6,024 nucleotides of DNA, from assembly GCA_938022295.1 (NCBI GenBank), contig CALIDR010000275.1, positions 1 to 6,024 of the forward strand, written 5' to 3'. The notes below the pieces were generated by a model. It worked only from the letters and a program-made list of their open reading frames with translations, did no database searches and was not told where the DNA came from. The number at the start of each line of letters is the position of its first letter. The stretch's first letter is position 1. Below are positions 1-6,024 of this stretch, piece by piece. Both the position numbers and the translations under genes were made by a program. The stretch comes from an uncultured Burkholderiaceae bacterium. GTDB taxonomy: Bacteria > Pseudomonadota > Gammaproteobacteria > Burkholderiales > Burkholderiaceae_C.

Positions 1-1655
1 AGCTCGCCGCCCAAGCCGCGGCGCCGGCCGCGCCGGCGGCCGTGCCCGCGCCGCCGGCGGCGCCGCCGGCGCGCGCCGAGCCGGCCGGCGAGCCGCGGTT
101 CGACCTCATCGTCAACGGCGCCAACGCGCGCGACGTGTTCCTGTCGATGGTGGCCGACACCCGCTACAGCATGCTGATGCACCCCGACGTCAACGGCCAG
201 CTGTCGGTGACGCTGCGCGGGGTGACGGTGCGGGAGGCCTTGGAGTCGATCCGCGACGTCTACGGCTACGACTTCCGCATCGACGGCCGGCGCATCACGG
301 TCTACCCGCCGACGCTGCAGACGCGCATCTACACGCTGAACTACCTGCACGCCAAGCGCCAGGGGCGCAGCGAGGTGCGCGTCAGCGGCAGCGGCGCGCC
401 CAACGGCACGCAGGGCGGCGGCGCGGGCTCGGCCGCCGGCGGCGTCGGCCCCAACGGCGTGCCCGACGCGAGCCAGATCACGACCAGCTCGCAGTCGGAC
501 CTGTGGAGCGAGACGGCCGACGCGCTGCGCGGCCTGCTCGGCGGTGGCGAGGGCCGGCAGGTGATCGTGAGCCCGCAGGCCGGCACGATCGCGGTGCGCG
601 CGCTGCCCGACGAGCTGCGCCAGGTCGAGCAGTTCCTGCGCGCGTCGCAGATCGCGGTCGAGCGTCAGGTGATGCTCGAGGCGAAGATCGTCGAGGTCGA
701 GCTGCGCCAGGGCTACGAGAGCGGGATCGACTGGTCGGTGCTGCGGCCCAAGGGCATGGTGGGCCAGACCAGCGGCAACCCCGACAACCCGCTGCTCGGC
801 AACGACCGCGGCCTGCCGACGCTGCCGGCGGTGCCGCAGGCGCTGGGGGCACTGCTGCTCAACGGCCTGCCGCTGCCGGCCGGCGTCGGCGCCACGTTCG
901 GGCTCAGCCTGGCCACCAACGGCTTCGAGGCCGTGATCGCGTTCCTCGAGATCTACGGCCGCGCGCAGGTGCTGTCCAGCCCGCGCGTGGCGACGCTGAA
1001 CAACCAGAAGGCGGTGCTGAAGGTCGGCACCGACGAGTACTTCGTGACCAACGTCTCCGGCGGCACGTTCACGCCCGGGACGACGACCACCGGCGGCACG
1101 ACGACGCTGCCCACCGTCACGCTGACGCCGTTCTTCAGCGGCATCGCGCTCGACGTCACGCCGCAGATCGACGACGCGGGGATGATCACGCTGCACCTGC
1201 GCCCCTCGGTGACGACGGTGACCGAGAAGACCAAGCGCATCGACCTCGGGACGATCGGCAACTACCGGCTGCCGCTCGCCTCGAGCAGCGTCAACGAGAC
1301 CGACACCATCGTGCGCGTGCCCGACGGCCACATCGTCGCCATCGGCGGCCTGATGCAGGACGAGGCCTACGACGACCGCTCGGGCATGCCCGGCACCGGC
1401 GGCAACGCCGTCACCCGGCACCTGCTCGGCAACAACGTCGCGCGCACGCGCAAGAAGGAACTCGTCGTGCTGGTGCGCCCGACGATCATCCGCGGCGCCG
1501 AGGACTGGCAGCGCACCACCGGCCACGCGCTCGGCGCCTTCGACGACGCCGCGCCGCGGCGCGTGATCACGCTCGACGGCGCGGCGCCGGCCGCGACGCC
1601 GGCGATGAGCCCGGCGGTGACCCCGCCGGTGGCCCCGGCCGTGGCCGGCCGCTGA
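1..1655 (+). CDS. mshL: MSHA-type pilus secretin MshL, 5'-truncated by window edge
   Basis: Outer-membrane secretin, the multimeric channel through which an MSHA-type IV pilus leaves the cell. Numbering from the first whole codon (nt 3), 550 residues are visible. An N0/STN-like domain lies at about 33-102. A MshL-type secretin N-terminal region begins at about 107 (IYTLNYLHAKRQG), followed by a Gly/Ser linker (128-155) and SQITTSSQSDLW. The secretin core spans about 221-497, with SSPRVATLNNQ (325-335), a Thr/Gly-rich segment (355-373) that may form the gate hairpin, VTPQID, VPDGHIVAIGGLM (near 439-451) and KKELVVLVRPTII (484-496). An Ala/Pro-rich tail ends the protein. The frame stays open to the left edge through Ala/Pro codons, so the GTG at 42 is probably not the start; the signal peptide lies outside. 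The order and wording of the motifs fit MshL better than PilQ or GspD. No mshM/N/E/G gene follows on this strand; a convergent operon begins 26 nt downstream. Confidence 0.87.
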   Translation, partial: LAAQAAAPAAPAAVPAPPAAPPARAEPAGEPRFDLIVNGANARDVFLSMVADTRYSMLMHPDVNGQLSVTLRGVTVREALESIRDVYGYDFRIDGRRITVYPPTLQTRIYTLNYLHAKRQGRSEVRVSGSGAPNGTQGGGAGSAAGGVGPNGVPDASQITTSSQSDLWSETADALRGLLGGGEGRQVIVSPQAGTIAVRALPDELRQVEQFLRASQIAVERQVMLEAKIVEVELRQGYESGIDWSVLRPKGMVGQTSGNPDNPLLGNDRGLPTLPAVPQALGALLLNGLPLPAGVGATFGLSLATNGFEAVIAFLEIYGRAQVLSSPRVATLNNQKAVLKVGTDEYFVTNVSGGTFTPGTTTTGGTTTLPTVTLTPFFSGIALDVTPQIDDAGMITLHLRPSVTTVTEKTKRIDLGTIGNYRLPLASSSVNETDTIVRVPDGHIVAIGGLMQDEAYDDRSGMPGTGGNAVTRHLLGNNVARTRKKELVVLVRPTIIRGAEDWQRTTGHALGAFDDAAPRRVITLDGAAPAATPAMSPAVTPPVAPAVAGR

Positions 1656-1681
1656 CGTTCGCTGTCTCCCGGGCGCCCCGC
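1656..1681. other. Convergent intergenic junction, 26 nt
   Basis: This gap separates the stop of the secretin from the stop of the LysM-like gene on the other strand. It holds a CCCGGG (1668-1673) overlapping the perfect 8-nt palindrome GGGCGCCC (1671-1678). Neither strand has a T-run after it, so it does not look like an intrinsic terminator, although a weak bidirectional structure is possible. With so little room, the two transcripts probably overlap at their 3' ends unless Rho acts. Confidence 0.6.
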
Positions 1682-2179
1682 TCAGGACGCCGACCGCGCG
1701 AGCGCCTCCACCTCGGCGAACACGGCGTCGGCGAACGCGCCGAAATCCCGCGCGTCGCCGGCCGTGCCGGCGGCGTCGGTCTTGGCGCGTCGCAGCGCTT
1801 CGTCGAGCAGCGCGCCCAGCTCGCGGTCGCGTGCCGTGGCCTGGCTCACGACGCGGCTCTGCGCGGCGGCGGCGAGCGCCTGCTCTTCGGCCTGCGCCCG
1901 CTCGGCGGCCAGCCGCAGGCGCCGCTGCGTGCCGGCGAGCGACGCCTTCACCATGCCGACGAACTCGTCGAGCGCCTCAGCGCCGAGCGGGCTCGCGCCC
2001 TCGACCGCAGCCGCGGCGGGGTCGCCTGCGCGCGCGGGCACCACGAGCACCGCGCCGGGCGCGAGCGTGCGCAGGTCCAGGTGCGGGTTCAGGCGCTGCA
2101 GCGCGTCGAGCGCAGGCGCGCCGGCCGAGCCGAGCAGGCGGCGCACGTCGGCGTCGCTGCGGATGACGAGGATCTGCAT
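1682..2179 (-). CDS. Small LysM-like protein with helical C-terminal half
   Basis: This 165-residue protein is the last gene of the right-hand operon. Residues 1-50 look like a divergent LysM fold: a short strand (ILVI), a helix with ALDALQRLNPHLDL (23-36), then LAPGAVLVVP (39-48), matching the usual ending of NP, a short spacer, PG and a hydrophobic strand closing in P. Residues about 67-165 are Ala/Glu/Arg/Gln-rich and predicted helical, possibly coiled coil. There is no signal peptide or membrane segment, so it is probably cytoplasmic or carried in a particle. The open frame extends 81 codons further upstream, but that extension is Arg/Gly-rich and overlaps the preceding gene. The ATG at 2179 has AAGGAG six nt upstream and begins the recognisable domain. 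Small LysM-like proteins are known in phage-tail-like clusters, where LysM modules can bind peptidoglycan or act in assembly. Which applies here is not shown. The gene is confident, the LysM assignment moderate. Confidence 0.82.
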   Translation of the reverse strand: MQILVIRSDADVRRLLGSAGAPALDALQRLNPHLDLRTLAPGAVLVVPARAGDPAAAAVEGASPLGAEALDEFVGMVKASLAGTQRRLRLAAERAQAEEQALAAAAQSRVVSQATARDRELGALLDEALRRAKTDAAGTAGDARDFGAFADAVFAEVEALARSAS

Positions 2180-2185
2180 GCGCTG

Positions 2186-2191
2186 CTCCTT
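2186..2191 (-). promoter_or_regulatory. Shine-Dalgarno of LysM-like gene, overlapping upstream stop
   Basis: AAGGAG read on the minus strand, six nt before the ATG at 2179. Its first A is the last base of the TGA stop (2193-2191) of the beta-helix gene. This site decides the start against the 81-codon upstream extension. It also suggests translational coupling: ribosomes ending the large gene sit on the initiation site of the next. Confidence 0.8.
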
Positions 2192-5100
2192 CACGCCCGC
2201 AGGTTGAGGGCCGCGAACGCCGGCGGCAGGCCCGGCGCCTGCACGATACCGGTGGTCACGTTGCCCAGCGCGGCGACGGTCTGCGCGCCGTCGACCGCGA
2301 TCGCGATGTCGGTGTTGTGCTGCACCCGGTTGCCCTGCACCAGCGCCACCGGCGCCTGGATCGCGATCGTCGGCGTCCCGGACGTCGAAACGTGCGTGCA
2401 GCGGTTGTCGTTGAACAGGCACTCGCGCCCGGCGGCCAGGCGCACCGCGCCACCGCTGCCGCGCCCGGCGATCGTGTTGCCCAGCACCGCCACCGCGCCG
2501 CCGCCGGCGGCCGCGGCCACGTAGCCCTTGCCGCCGGCGAGAACGAGCGTGGCGCCGCCTTCGAACGGCACCGTCGCGAAGCGCCCGAAGCGCTGCACGC
2601 CCGCCAGCCCCGAAGGCGCCGCGGCGCCCGCGGCCGGCGCGCCGGCGGCGATCGCGGCCCAGCCCGAGGCGCTCGGCGTCGCCGACGGCCGCGCGTCGCG
2701 CTCGATCTGGTTGTGCTGCAGCTCCAGCTGCACGAACGGTCCGGCGACGTAGACGCCGAAGGCCTGGCCGGCGAAGTCGCCGGCGGGCGCGTTCTCACTG
2801 ACCTGGTTGCCGTGCGCGCGCAGCCGGCCCACGGCCAGCGCCATCAGCGCCGCGCGCAGCGGCGCGTTGCCGGCGGCGGCGCCGACACGCTGCAGCTGGT
2901 TGCCGGCCACGGTGGCGCCTTCGATCCGCGACAGCCCGATGCCGACCACGGTCGACGCGTCGTTCGGGTTGGCGGGCGCGCCGAGGTCGCGCAGCACGTT
3001 GTTCTCGATCGCCACCGATGCCCCCTCGGCGTCGTCGAGCATCACGATGCCGTTGGCGCACGACTCGACGACGTTGAGCTTGACGACTAGCGCGCGCACC
3101 GGCGCGCGCAGCACGATGCCGGCGTGCCCGTAGCCGCGGATCTGGTTGGCCAGGATCTGCGCCATGTCGATGCCGTCGCGGTCGCGTCCCGTCCTGAGCT
3201 CGATGCCGGCGCTGCCGGCGGCGCCGCTGCCGGTGAGCTTGTTGTCGCCGATCCACAGCCCGTCGACGCCGGCGACGACGCCGCTGCCCGCGGTGTGCAG
3301 CAGGTTGCGCTCGACGCGTGCCGCCGAACCCGGCCCGGCGTGGCCGAGCAGGACGATCGCGGCGTCGCTGCAGCCGAGCACCTGGTTGCCCGCCACGCGG
3401 GTCTCCAGCAGGTGGTACGCCGGCCCGTCGAGCCGCACGGCGCTCGTGCGGCACCACAGCACGTTGTCCTCGATCGTGAGGCCGGCGGTGATCAGCACCG
3501 ACGGCACGTCGGCCGTTGCGGCGGCGGCGGCGGTGCCGGGCCCGATCCCCACCGGTGCGAGCAGCCAGCTGTCGCGGACGCTGGCCGCCAGCACGGCGCC
3601 GGCCAGCGCGACGGCCACGCCGCGCCCGCCTTCGCCCTGGCCGACGACGGCCACCGCCAGCCGCTCCAGCACGAGCCCGAGCGCGCCGGCGACGACGATC
3701 GCCGGCGCGAGGCCGAGCGAGACCACGGCCAGGTCCTGCACCGCCACCGCGAGCGCGCAGCGCATCGCGATCGCGGTGCCCGCGGCGACCAGCACGGTGG
3801 CGGTGCCCTGCCCCTGCAACCGCACCGAGCGCGCCCCGCCGAGGTCGAGCGGCGCCGCGAGCGCGTACTGCCCGGTCCCGATGCACACCGTGCCGCCGCC
3901 GGCAGCGCGCACGCGTTCGATCGCCTGCTGGATCGTGAACGCGCCGCCGGCGTGCCCTTCCTCGGTGACGCAAGCGGTGCAGCCGCAGTCGTGGCCGCCG
4001 GCCACCGGCGGCCAGGGACGCCGGCAGTCGCTGACGGTGCCGGCGCCGAGGTCCCAGAAGCCGAGCCGCGCGTAGTGGTGGTGCACCGCGCGCGGCGCGG
4101 CGTCGACCAGCGGTTCGACCGAACCGTCGGCCGTGCGCGCGGCGAAGACCCAGGCGTCGCCGGCCCGCAAGCCCTTCGGCCCGGCGACCGAAAAGCGCAC
4201 CGTGACGCCGTTTTCGAGAAGCAGCGTCGTGCCGGCGGCCGGCACCGCGATGACCCCTCCCGAGCCGGGCGCGTCGAGGTCCTGCACTTCGGCGACGCTG
4301 CCGCCGCCGGCGGTGCGGTAGACCTTGCCGCCCTGGTCCCAGCGCCGCACGCGCAGGTTCGATGCCTGCGGGTGCGTGCTGCTCGGCAGCGCGGCCGGCA
4401 GCATCTCGGCCGGCAGCGCCGGGGCGAAGCGGATGCGCCGGTTCGCATCGTCGATCTCGGCGATGCGGCGCATCTCGCCGGCGCGCTGGCTCAGCTCGCG
4501 CGCGTCGTCGGTGATCTCGACCCAATGGCCGACCGCGAAGCGCAGCACCTCGTCGCGCCCGAGCGAGACGAGCTCGAGGTCGGTGGCCGAGACGATCGTC
4601 GCCACGCGGCTGGCGACCGAGGCGTTGTCGCGCGACCACTTGAACGTCGCGCCGGCGCCGGGCGCGCCGGGGTCGTGGATCTCGACGCGGTAGGTCTGGT
4701 TCTCGAGCCCCGTGTAGCCGCCGCCGGGCGGCAGTTCGCACGGGTCGGGCAGGCCGGGGACGTCGTAGGTGCCGGTGGTCAGCCGCCCGCTCGAGGGCGC
4801 GATCAGGTCGGCCCATCCCGGCACGCCTGCGTCCGGCGTCGCGCAGTCGACGCCCGGCGGCGCTTCGGCGGCCAGCACGCGCACCTGCCACACGACCTGC
4901 CGGCGCGACGTGCTGTCCACCGCCAGCGCCGGCTCGACGAGCGACGGGTCCTCGACGTGCGTGACCTCGCGCTCCCAGACGTCGAGGTACACCAGGTGCC
5001 GGCCCCCGGCGGGCAGCGGCGGGGGTGGCTGCAGCCAGGGCTGCGTCGCGTAGGTGGTCGTGCCGGCGCGGCGCGGCTCGCCGAGCAGCGCGTCGAACGG

Positions 5101-5394
5101 CATCGGCCCGGGGGCGGCGACGCCGAAGTTCTCGGCGGGCAAGCCGTCGACGTACATCCGGCCGGGCCCGATCGCGAGTTCGCCGCCGACGAGCGTCAGG
5201 CGGAACGCGTCGGGGGTCGTCTGCGACACCGTCGCGCGGCCGAGCACGTCGCTGGCCAGCGCGCGCAGGCGGCGGTCGACGATGGCGACCTGTTCGTTGA
5301 AGTCGGCATCGAGCAGCACCCGCCCCTGCTGCAGTTCGACGCCGGCGAAGGCGGCCAGCGGATTCGCGCGCACGCGGGAGAAGTCGGCGCTCAT
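2191..5394 (-). CDS. DUF6519-type protein with right-handed parallel beta-helix
   Basis: A complete protein of 1067 residues. The N terminus (SADFSRVRANPLAAFAGVELQ, then GRVLLDADFNEQ by about 35) and ENQTYRVEIHDPG...ATFKWSRDN (about 231-257) match my recollection of DUF6519 proteins. A second globular part runs to about 450. A Cys/His-rich junction follows (C457, H469, C470, C472, C475, H481, C504) with FTIQQAIERVRAAGGGTVCIG, the typical entry into a pectate-lyase-like beta-helix. The helix spans about 486-1050. An asparagine followed by hydrophobic positions recurs at 644, 670, 697, 718, 750, 774, 799, 832, 863, 895, 973, 997, 1022 and 1045. There is no signal peptide or membrane segment. 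The protein is likely structural, perhaps a spike or fibre-like part of a phage-tail-like particle, with the N terminus as attachment module; that role is inferred. A carbohydrate-active enzyme is possible, but I see no clear catalytic set. The ATG follows GGAG by six nt, and the gene starts 12 nt after the previous stop. Confidence 0.9.
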   Translation of the reverse strand: MSADFSRVRANPLAAFAGVELQQGRVLLDADFNEQVAIVDRRLRALASDVLGRATVSQTTPDAFRLTLVGGELAIGPGRMYVDGLPAENFGVAAPGPMPFDALLGEPRRAGTTTYATQPWLQPPPPLPAGGRHLVYLDVWEREVTHVEDPSLVEPALAVDSTSRRQVVWQVRVLAAEAPPGVDCATPDAGVPGWADLIAPSSGRLTTGTYDVPGLPDPCELPPGGGYTGLENQTYRVEIHDPGAPGAGATFKWSRDNASVASRVATIVSATDLELVSLGRDEVLRFAVGHWVEITDDARELSQRAGEMRRIAEIDDANRRIRFAPALPAEMLPAALPSSTHPQASNLRVRRWDQGGKVYRTAGGGSVAEVQDLDAPGSGGVIAVPAAGTTLLLENGVTVRFSVAGPKGLRAGDAWVFAARTADGSVEPLVDAAPRAVHHHYARLGFWDLGAGTVSDCRRPWPPVAGGHDCGCTACVTEEGHAGGAFTIQQAIERVRAAGGGTVCIGTGQYALAAPLDLGGARSVRLQGQGTATVLVAAGTAIAMRCALAVAVQDLAVVSLGLAPAIVVAGALGLVLERLAVAVVGQGEGGRGVAVALAGAVLAASVRDSWLLAPVGIGPGTAAAAATADVPSVLITAGLTIEDNVLWCRTSAVRLDGPAYHLLETRVAGNQVLGCSDAAIVLLGHAGPGSAARVERNLLHTAGSGVVAGVDGLWIGDNKLTGSGAAGSAGIELRTGRDRDGIDMAQILANQIRGYGHAGIVLRAPVRALVVKLNVVESCANGIVMLDDAEGASVAIENNVLRDLGAPANPNDASTVVGIGLSRIEGATVAGNQLQRVGAAAGNAPLRAALMALAVGRLRAHGNQVSENAPAGDFAGQAFGVYVAGPFVQLELQHNQIERDARPSATPSASGWAAIAAGAPAAGAAAPSGLAGVQRFGRFATVPFEGGATLVLAGGKGYVAAAAGGGAVAVLGNTIAGRGSGGAVRLAAGRECLFNDNRCTHVSTSGTPTIAIQAPVALVQGNRVQHNTDIAIAVDGAQTVAALGNVTTGIVQAPGLPPAFAALNLRA
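2251..3477 (-). repeat. Beta-helix coil repeats (protein-level, PbH1-like)
   Basis: This part of the large gene encodes residues about 640-1048. Segments of roughly 21-33 residues repeat the pattern hydrophobic, x, N, x, hydrophobic (for example AGNQVLG, IGDNKLTG, AGNQLQR, HGNQVSE, LGNTIAG, QGNRVQ). They form an asparagine ladder of about 14 rungs, typical of right-handed parallel beta-helices. The repeats are diverged at DNA level and are not a tandem nucleotide repeat. One spacing, 895 to 973, is far longer than the rest and holds an Ala/Pro/Ser-rich insertion. Confidence 0.75.
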
Positions 5395-5400
5395 GAGTCT

Positions 5401-5404
5401 CTCC
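5401..5404 (-). promoter_or_regulatory. Shine-Dalgarno of DUF6519/beta-helix gene
   Basis: GGAG read on the minus strand within CCGGAGAGACTC, six nt before the ATG at 5394. It lies entirely in the 12-nt gap after the upstream stop codon, supports this start, and fits operon expression without a separate promoter. Confidence 0.75.
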
Positions 5405-5406
5405 GG

Positions 5407-6024
5407 TCAGGTCGCGTGGAAGGTGCCGGCGACGAGGCCGAAGCGCAGGTACTCGTCGAGCCGGATCGCGAGGTTCGTCTCGCGCTGGGGCTGCGCCAGC
5501 GGGTGCCCGACGCCGATCTCGCCGCCGTCGTCGGCGCCACGGCGGATGGCCTCGGGGGCCGTCGCCGAGAGCTGGGCATACGCGCTGGCGCCGTAGCGGG
5601 TGGCCGTGAACTGCGGGCGCAGCGCGGGGTCGTCGGCGTCGTCGAGGCAGCGGTGGCGGCGCGGCGTGATCGCGCCGGCGGGCAGCCACGAGAAGCGCAC
5701 GCAGCCTTCCTGGCGCCGCTGCACGCGCACCGGCGCGGGCCAGCCGGCCGGCGCCGGCGCGGGCAGCCGGGCGACGATGAGCGTGTTCGACACCCGCGCG
5801 AGCTGCCGCGCGTGCACGAGCCCGAACACCGTGCAGTCGGCGAGCGCGAGCGTCGCCCCCGGCTCGGCCGGCGCCAGGCCTTCGCAGGCCGCAAGCACGG
5901 GCGCGGTGGCGTCGATCACCGACCCGGTGACGTCGATCCGCGCATCGGCGTGCGAACGGATCGCGCCGACGATCGAGCGCTCGATCGTCACGGTCGCGAA
6001 CGGGTGGGCGATCTCGAGGCTCGG
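5407..6024 (-). CDS. C-terminal part of phage-tail-like cluster protein, truncated by window edge
   Basis: 205 residues before a TGA at 5409-5407. The frame is open to the right edge (PSLEIAHPFATVTIERS...), so the GTG at 5991 is almost certainly internal: it falls inside a repeat strand and has no clear ribosome binding site. Residues 1-86 alternate hydrophobic residues and turns (VTIERSIVGAI, ARIDVTGSVIDAT, ATLALADCTVFG, VSNTLIVARL), suggesting the last coils of a beta-helix or beta-solenoid. Next comes QEGCVRFSWLP (105-115), then RHRCLDD, RPQFTATRYG and a C-terminal motif QPQRETNLAIRLDEYLRFGL (178-197). I recognise this ending from large uncharacterised proteins in phage-tail-like or contractile-injection clusters, but know no assigned function. 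Four cysteines (47, 64, 108, 126) are visible. It is the first visible gene of the right-hand operon and precedes the DUF6519 gene by 12 nt. A role in surface or baseplate structure is inference. Confidence 0.82.
   Translation of the reverse strand, partial: PSLEIAHPFATVTIERSIVGAIRSHADARIDVTGSVIDATAPVLAACEGLAPAEPGATLALADCTVFGLVHARQLARVSNTLIVARLPAPAPAGWPAPVRVQRRQEGCVRFSWLPAGAITPRRHRCLDDADDPALRPQFTATRYGASAYAQLSATAPEAIRRGADDGGEIGVGHPLAQPQRETNLAIRLDEYLRFGLVAGTFHAT

Noticed and set aside
42..44. GTG as the start of the secretin gene
   Set aside because: The frame is open upstream to the edge, no Shine-Dalgarno precedes it, and a secretin starting here would lack a signal peptide.
1635..1648. Inverted repeat CCGGCC-GT-GGCCGG as a terminator
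   Set aside because: The loop is only two nt, it lies inside the secretin coding sequence, and no T-run follows. Such short palindromes are expected by chance at this GC content.
1668..1679. CCCGGGCGCCCC palindromes as a bidirectional terminator
   Set aside because: The arms are short with no loop, and there is no T-run on either strand.
2180..2422. 81-codon N-terminal extension of the LysM-like protein
   Set aside because: It is Arg/Gly/Ala-rich and lies inside the 3' end of the beta-helix gene, while the ATG at 2179 has an excellent Shine-Dalgarno at the domain boundary.
503..2524. Long plus-strand open frame of 673 codons
   Set aside because: It overlaps the secretin in another frame and then runs antisense to the LysM-like and beta-helix genes. 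Its product is Arg/Ala/Gly-rich without recognisable domains, typical of a shadow frame in high-GC DNA.
3146..4075. Plus-strand open frame of 309 codons antisense to the beta-helix gene
   Set aside because: The product is a Ser/Ala/Pro/Thr-rich low-complexity sequence without family motifs, fully antisense to a confident gene.
2795..5689. Minus-strand open frame of 964 codons overlapping the beta-helix gene
   Set aside because: The translation is almost entirely Arg/Ala/Gly/Pro, while the other frame has clear domain motifs and a ribosome binding site. It is a shadow frame.
5989..5991. GTG as the start of the right-edge gene
   Set aside because: It lies in the middle of a repeat strand (FATVTIERS), the frame stays open to the edge, and no ribosome binding site is seen.

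Overview
The window is very GC-rich (my estimate is above 70%), densely coding, and its codons mostly end in G or C. The left-hand gene is a secretin that most resembles MshL of MSHA-type IV pili. Together these suggest a high-GC proteobacterium, most likely a betaproteobacterium of the Burkholderiales. That placement is inference from composition and one pilus gene.

There are two gene blocks facing each other. Left block (nt 1-1655, + strand): one secretin gene, cut by the left edge, that lacks its signal peptide but keeps every later domain. Right block (nt 6024-1682, - strand): three tightly packed genes read right to left. These are (a) the C-terminal 205 residues of a protein with strand-like repeats and a conserved end, cut by the right edge; (b) a complete 1067-residue protein with an N-terminal DUF6519-type region and a long right-handed parallel beta-helix; and (c) a 165-residue protein with a LysM-like N terminus and a helical C-terminal half. 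The spacings are 12 and 11 nt, each start has a good Shine-Dalgarno sequence, and the stop codon of (b) overlaps the ribosome binding site of (c). They almost certainly form one operon whose promoter lies beyond the right edge. Only 26 nt separate the secretin stop from the stop of (c).

From family knowledge, DUF6519/beta-helix proteins, relatives of the protein with the QRETNL...RLDEYLRFGL ending, and small LysM-like proteins occur near contractile phage-tail-like clusters, including extracellular contractile injection systems. No sheath, tube, baseplate or ATPase gene is visible here, so that link is a hypothesis. If it holds, the two beta-structured proteins could be fibre, spike or other surface components and the LysM-like protein an assembly or cell-wall-contact factor. 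The pilus gene and the right-hand operon are probably functionally independent neighbours.

No tRNA, rRNA, CRISPR array, insertion sequence, integrase, attachment site or convincing intrinsic terminator was seen. No gene-free stretch exceeds 30 nt. The many other long open frames are GC-driven shadows.
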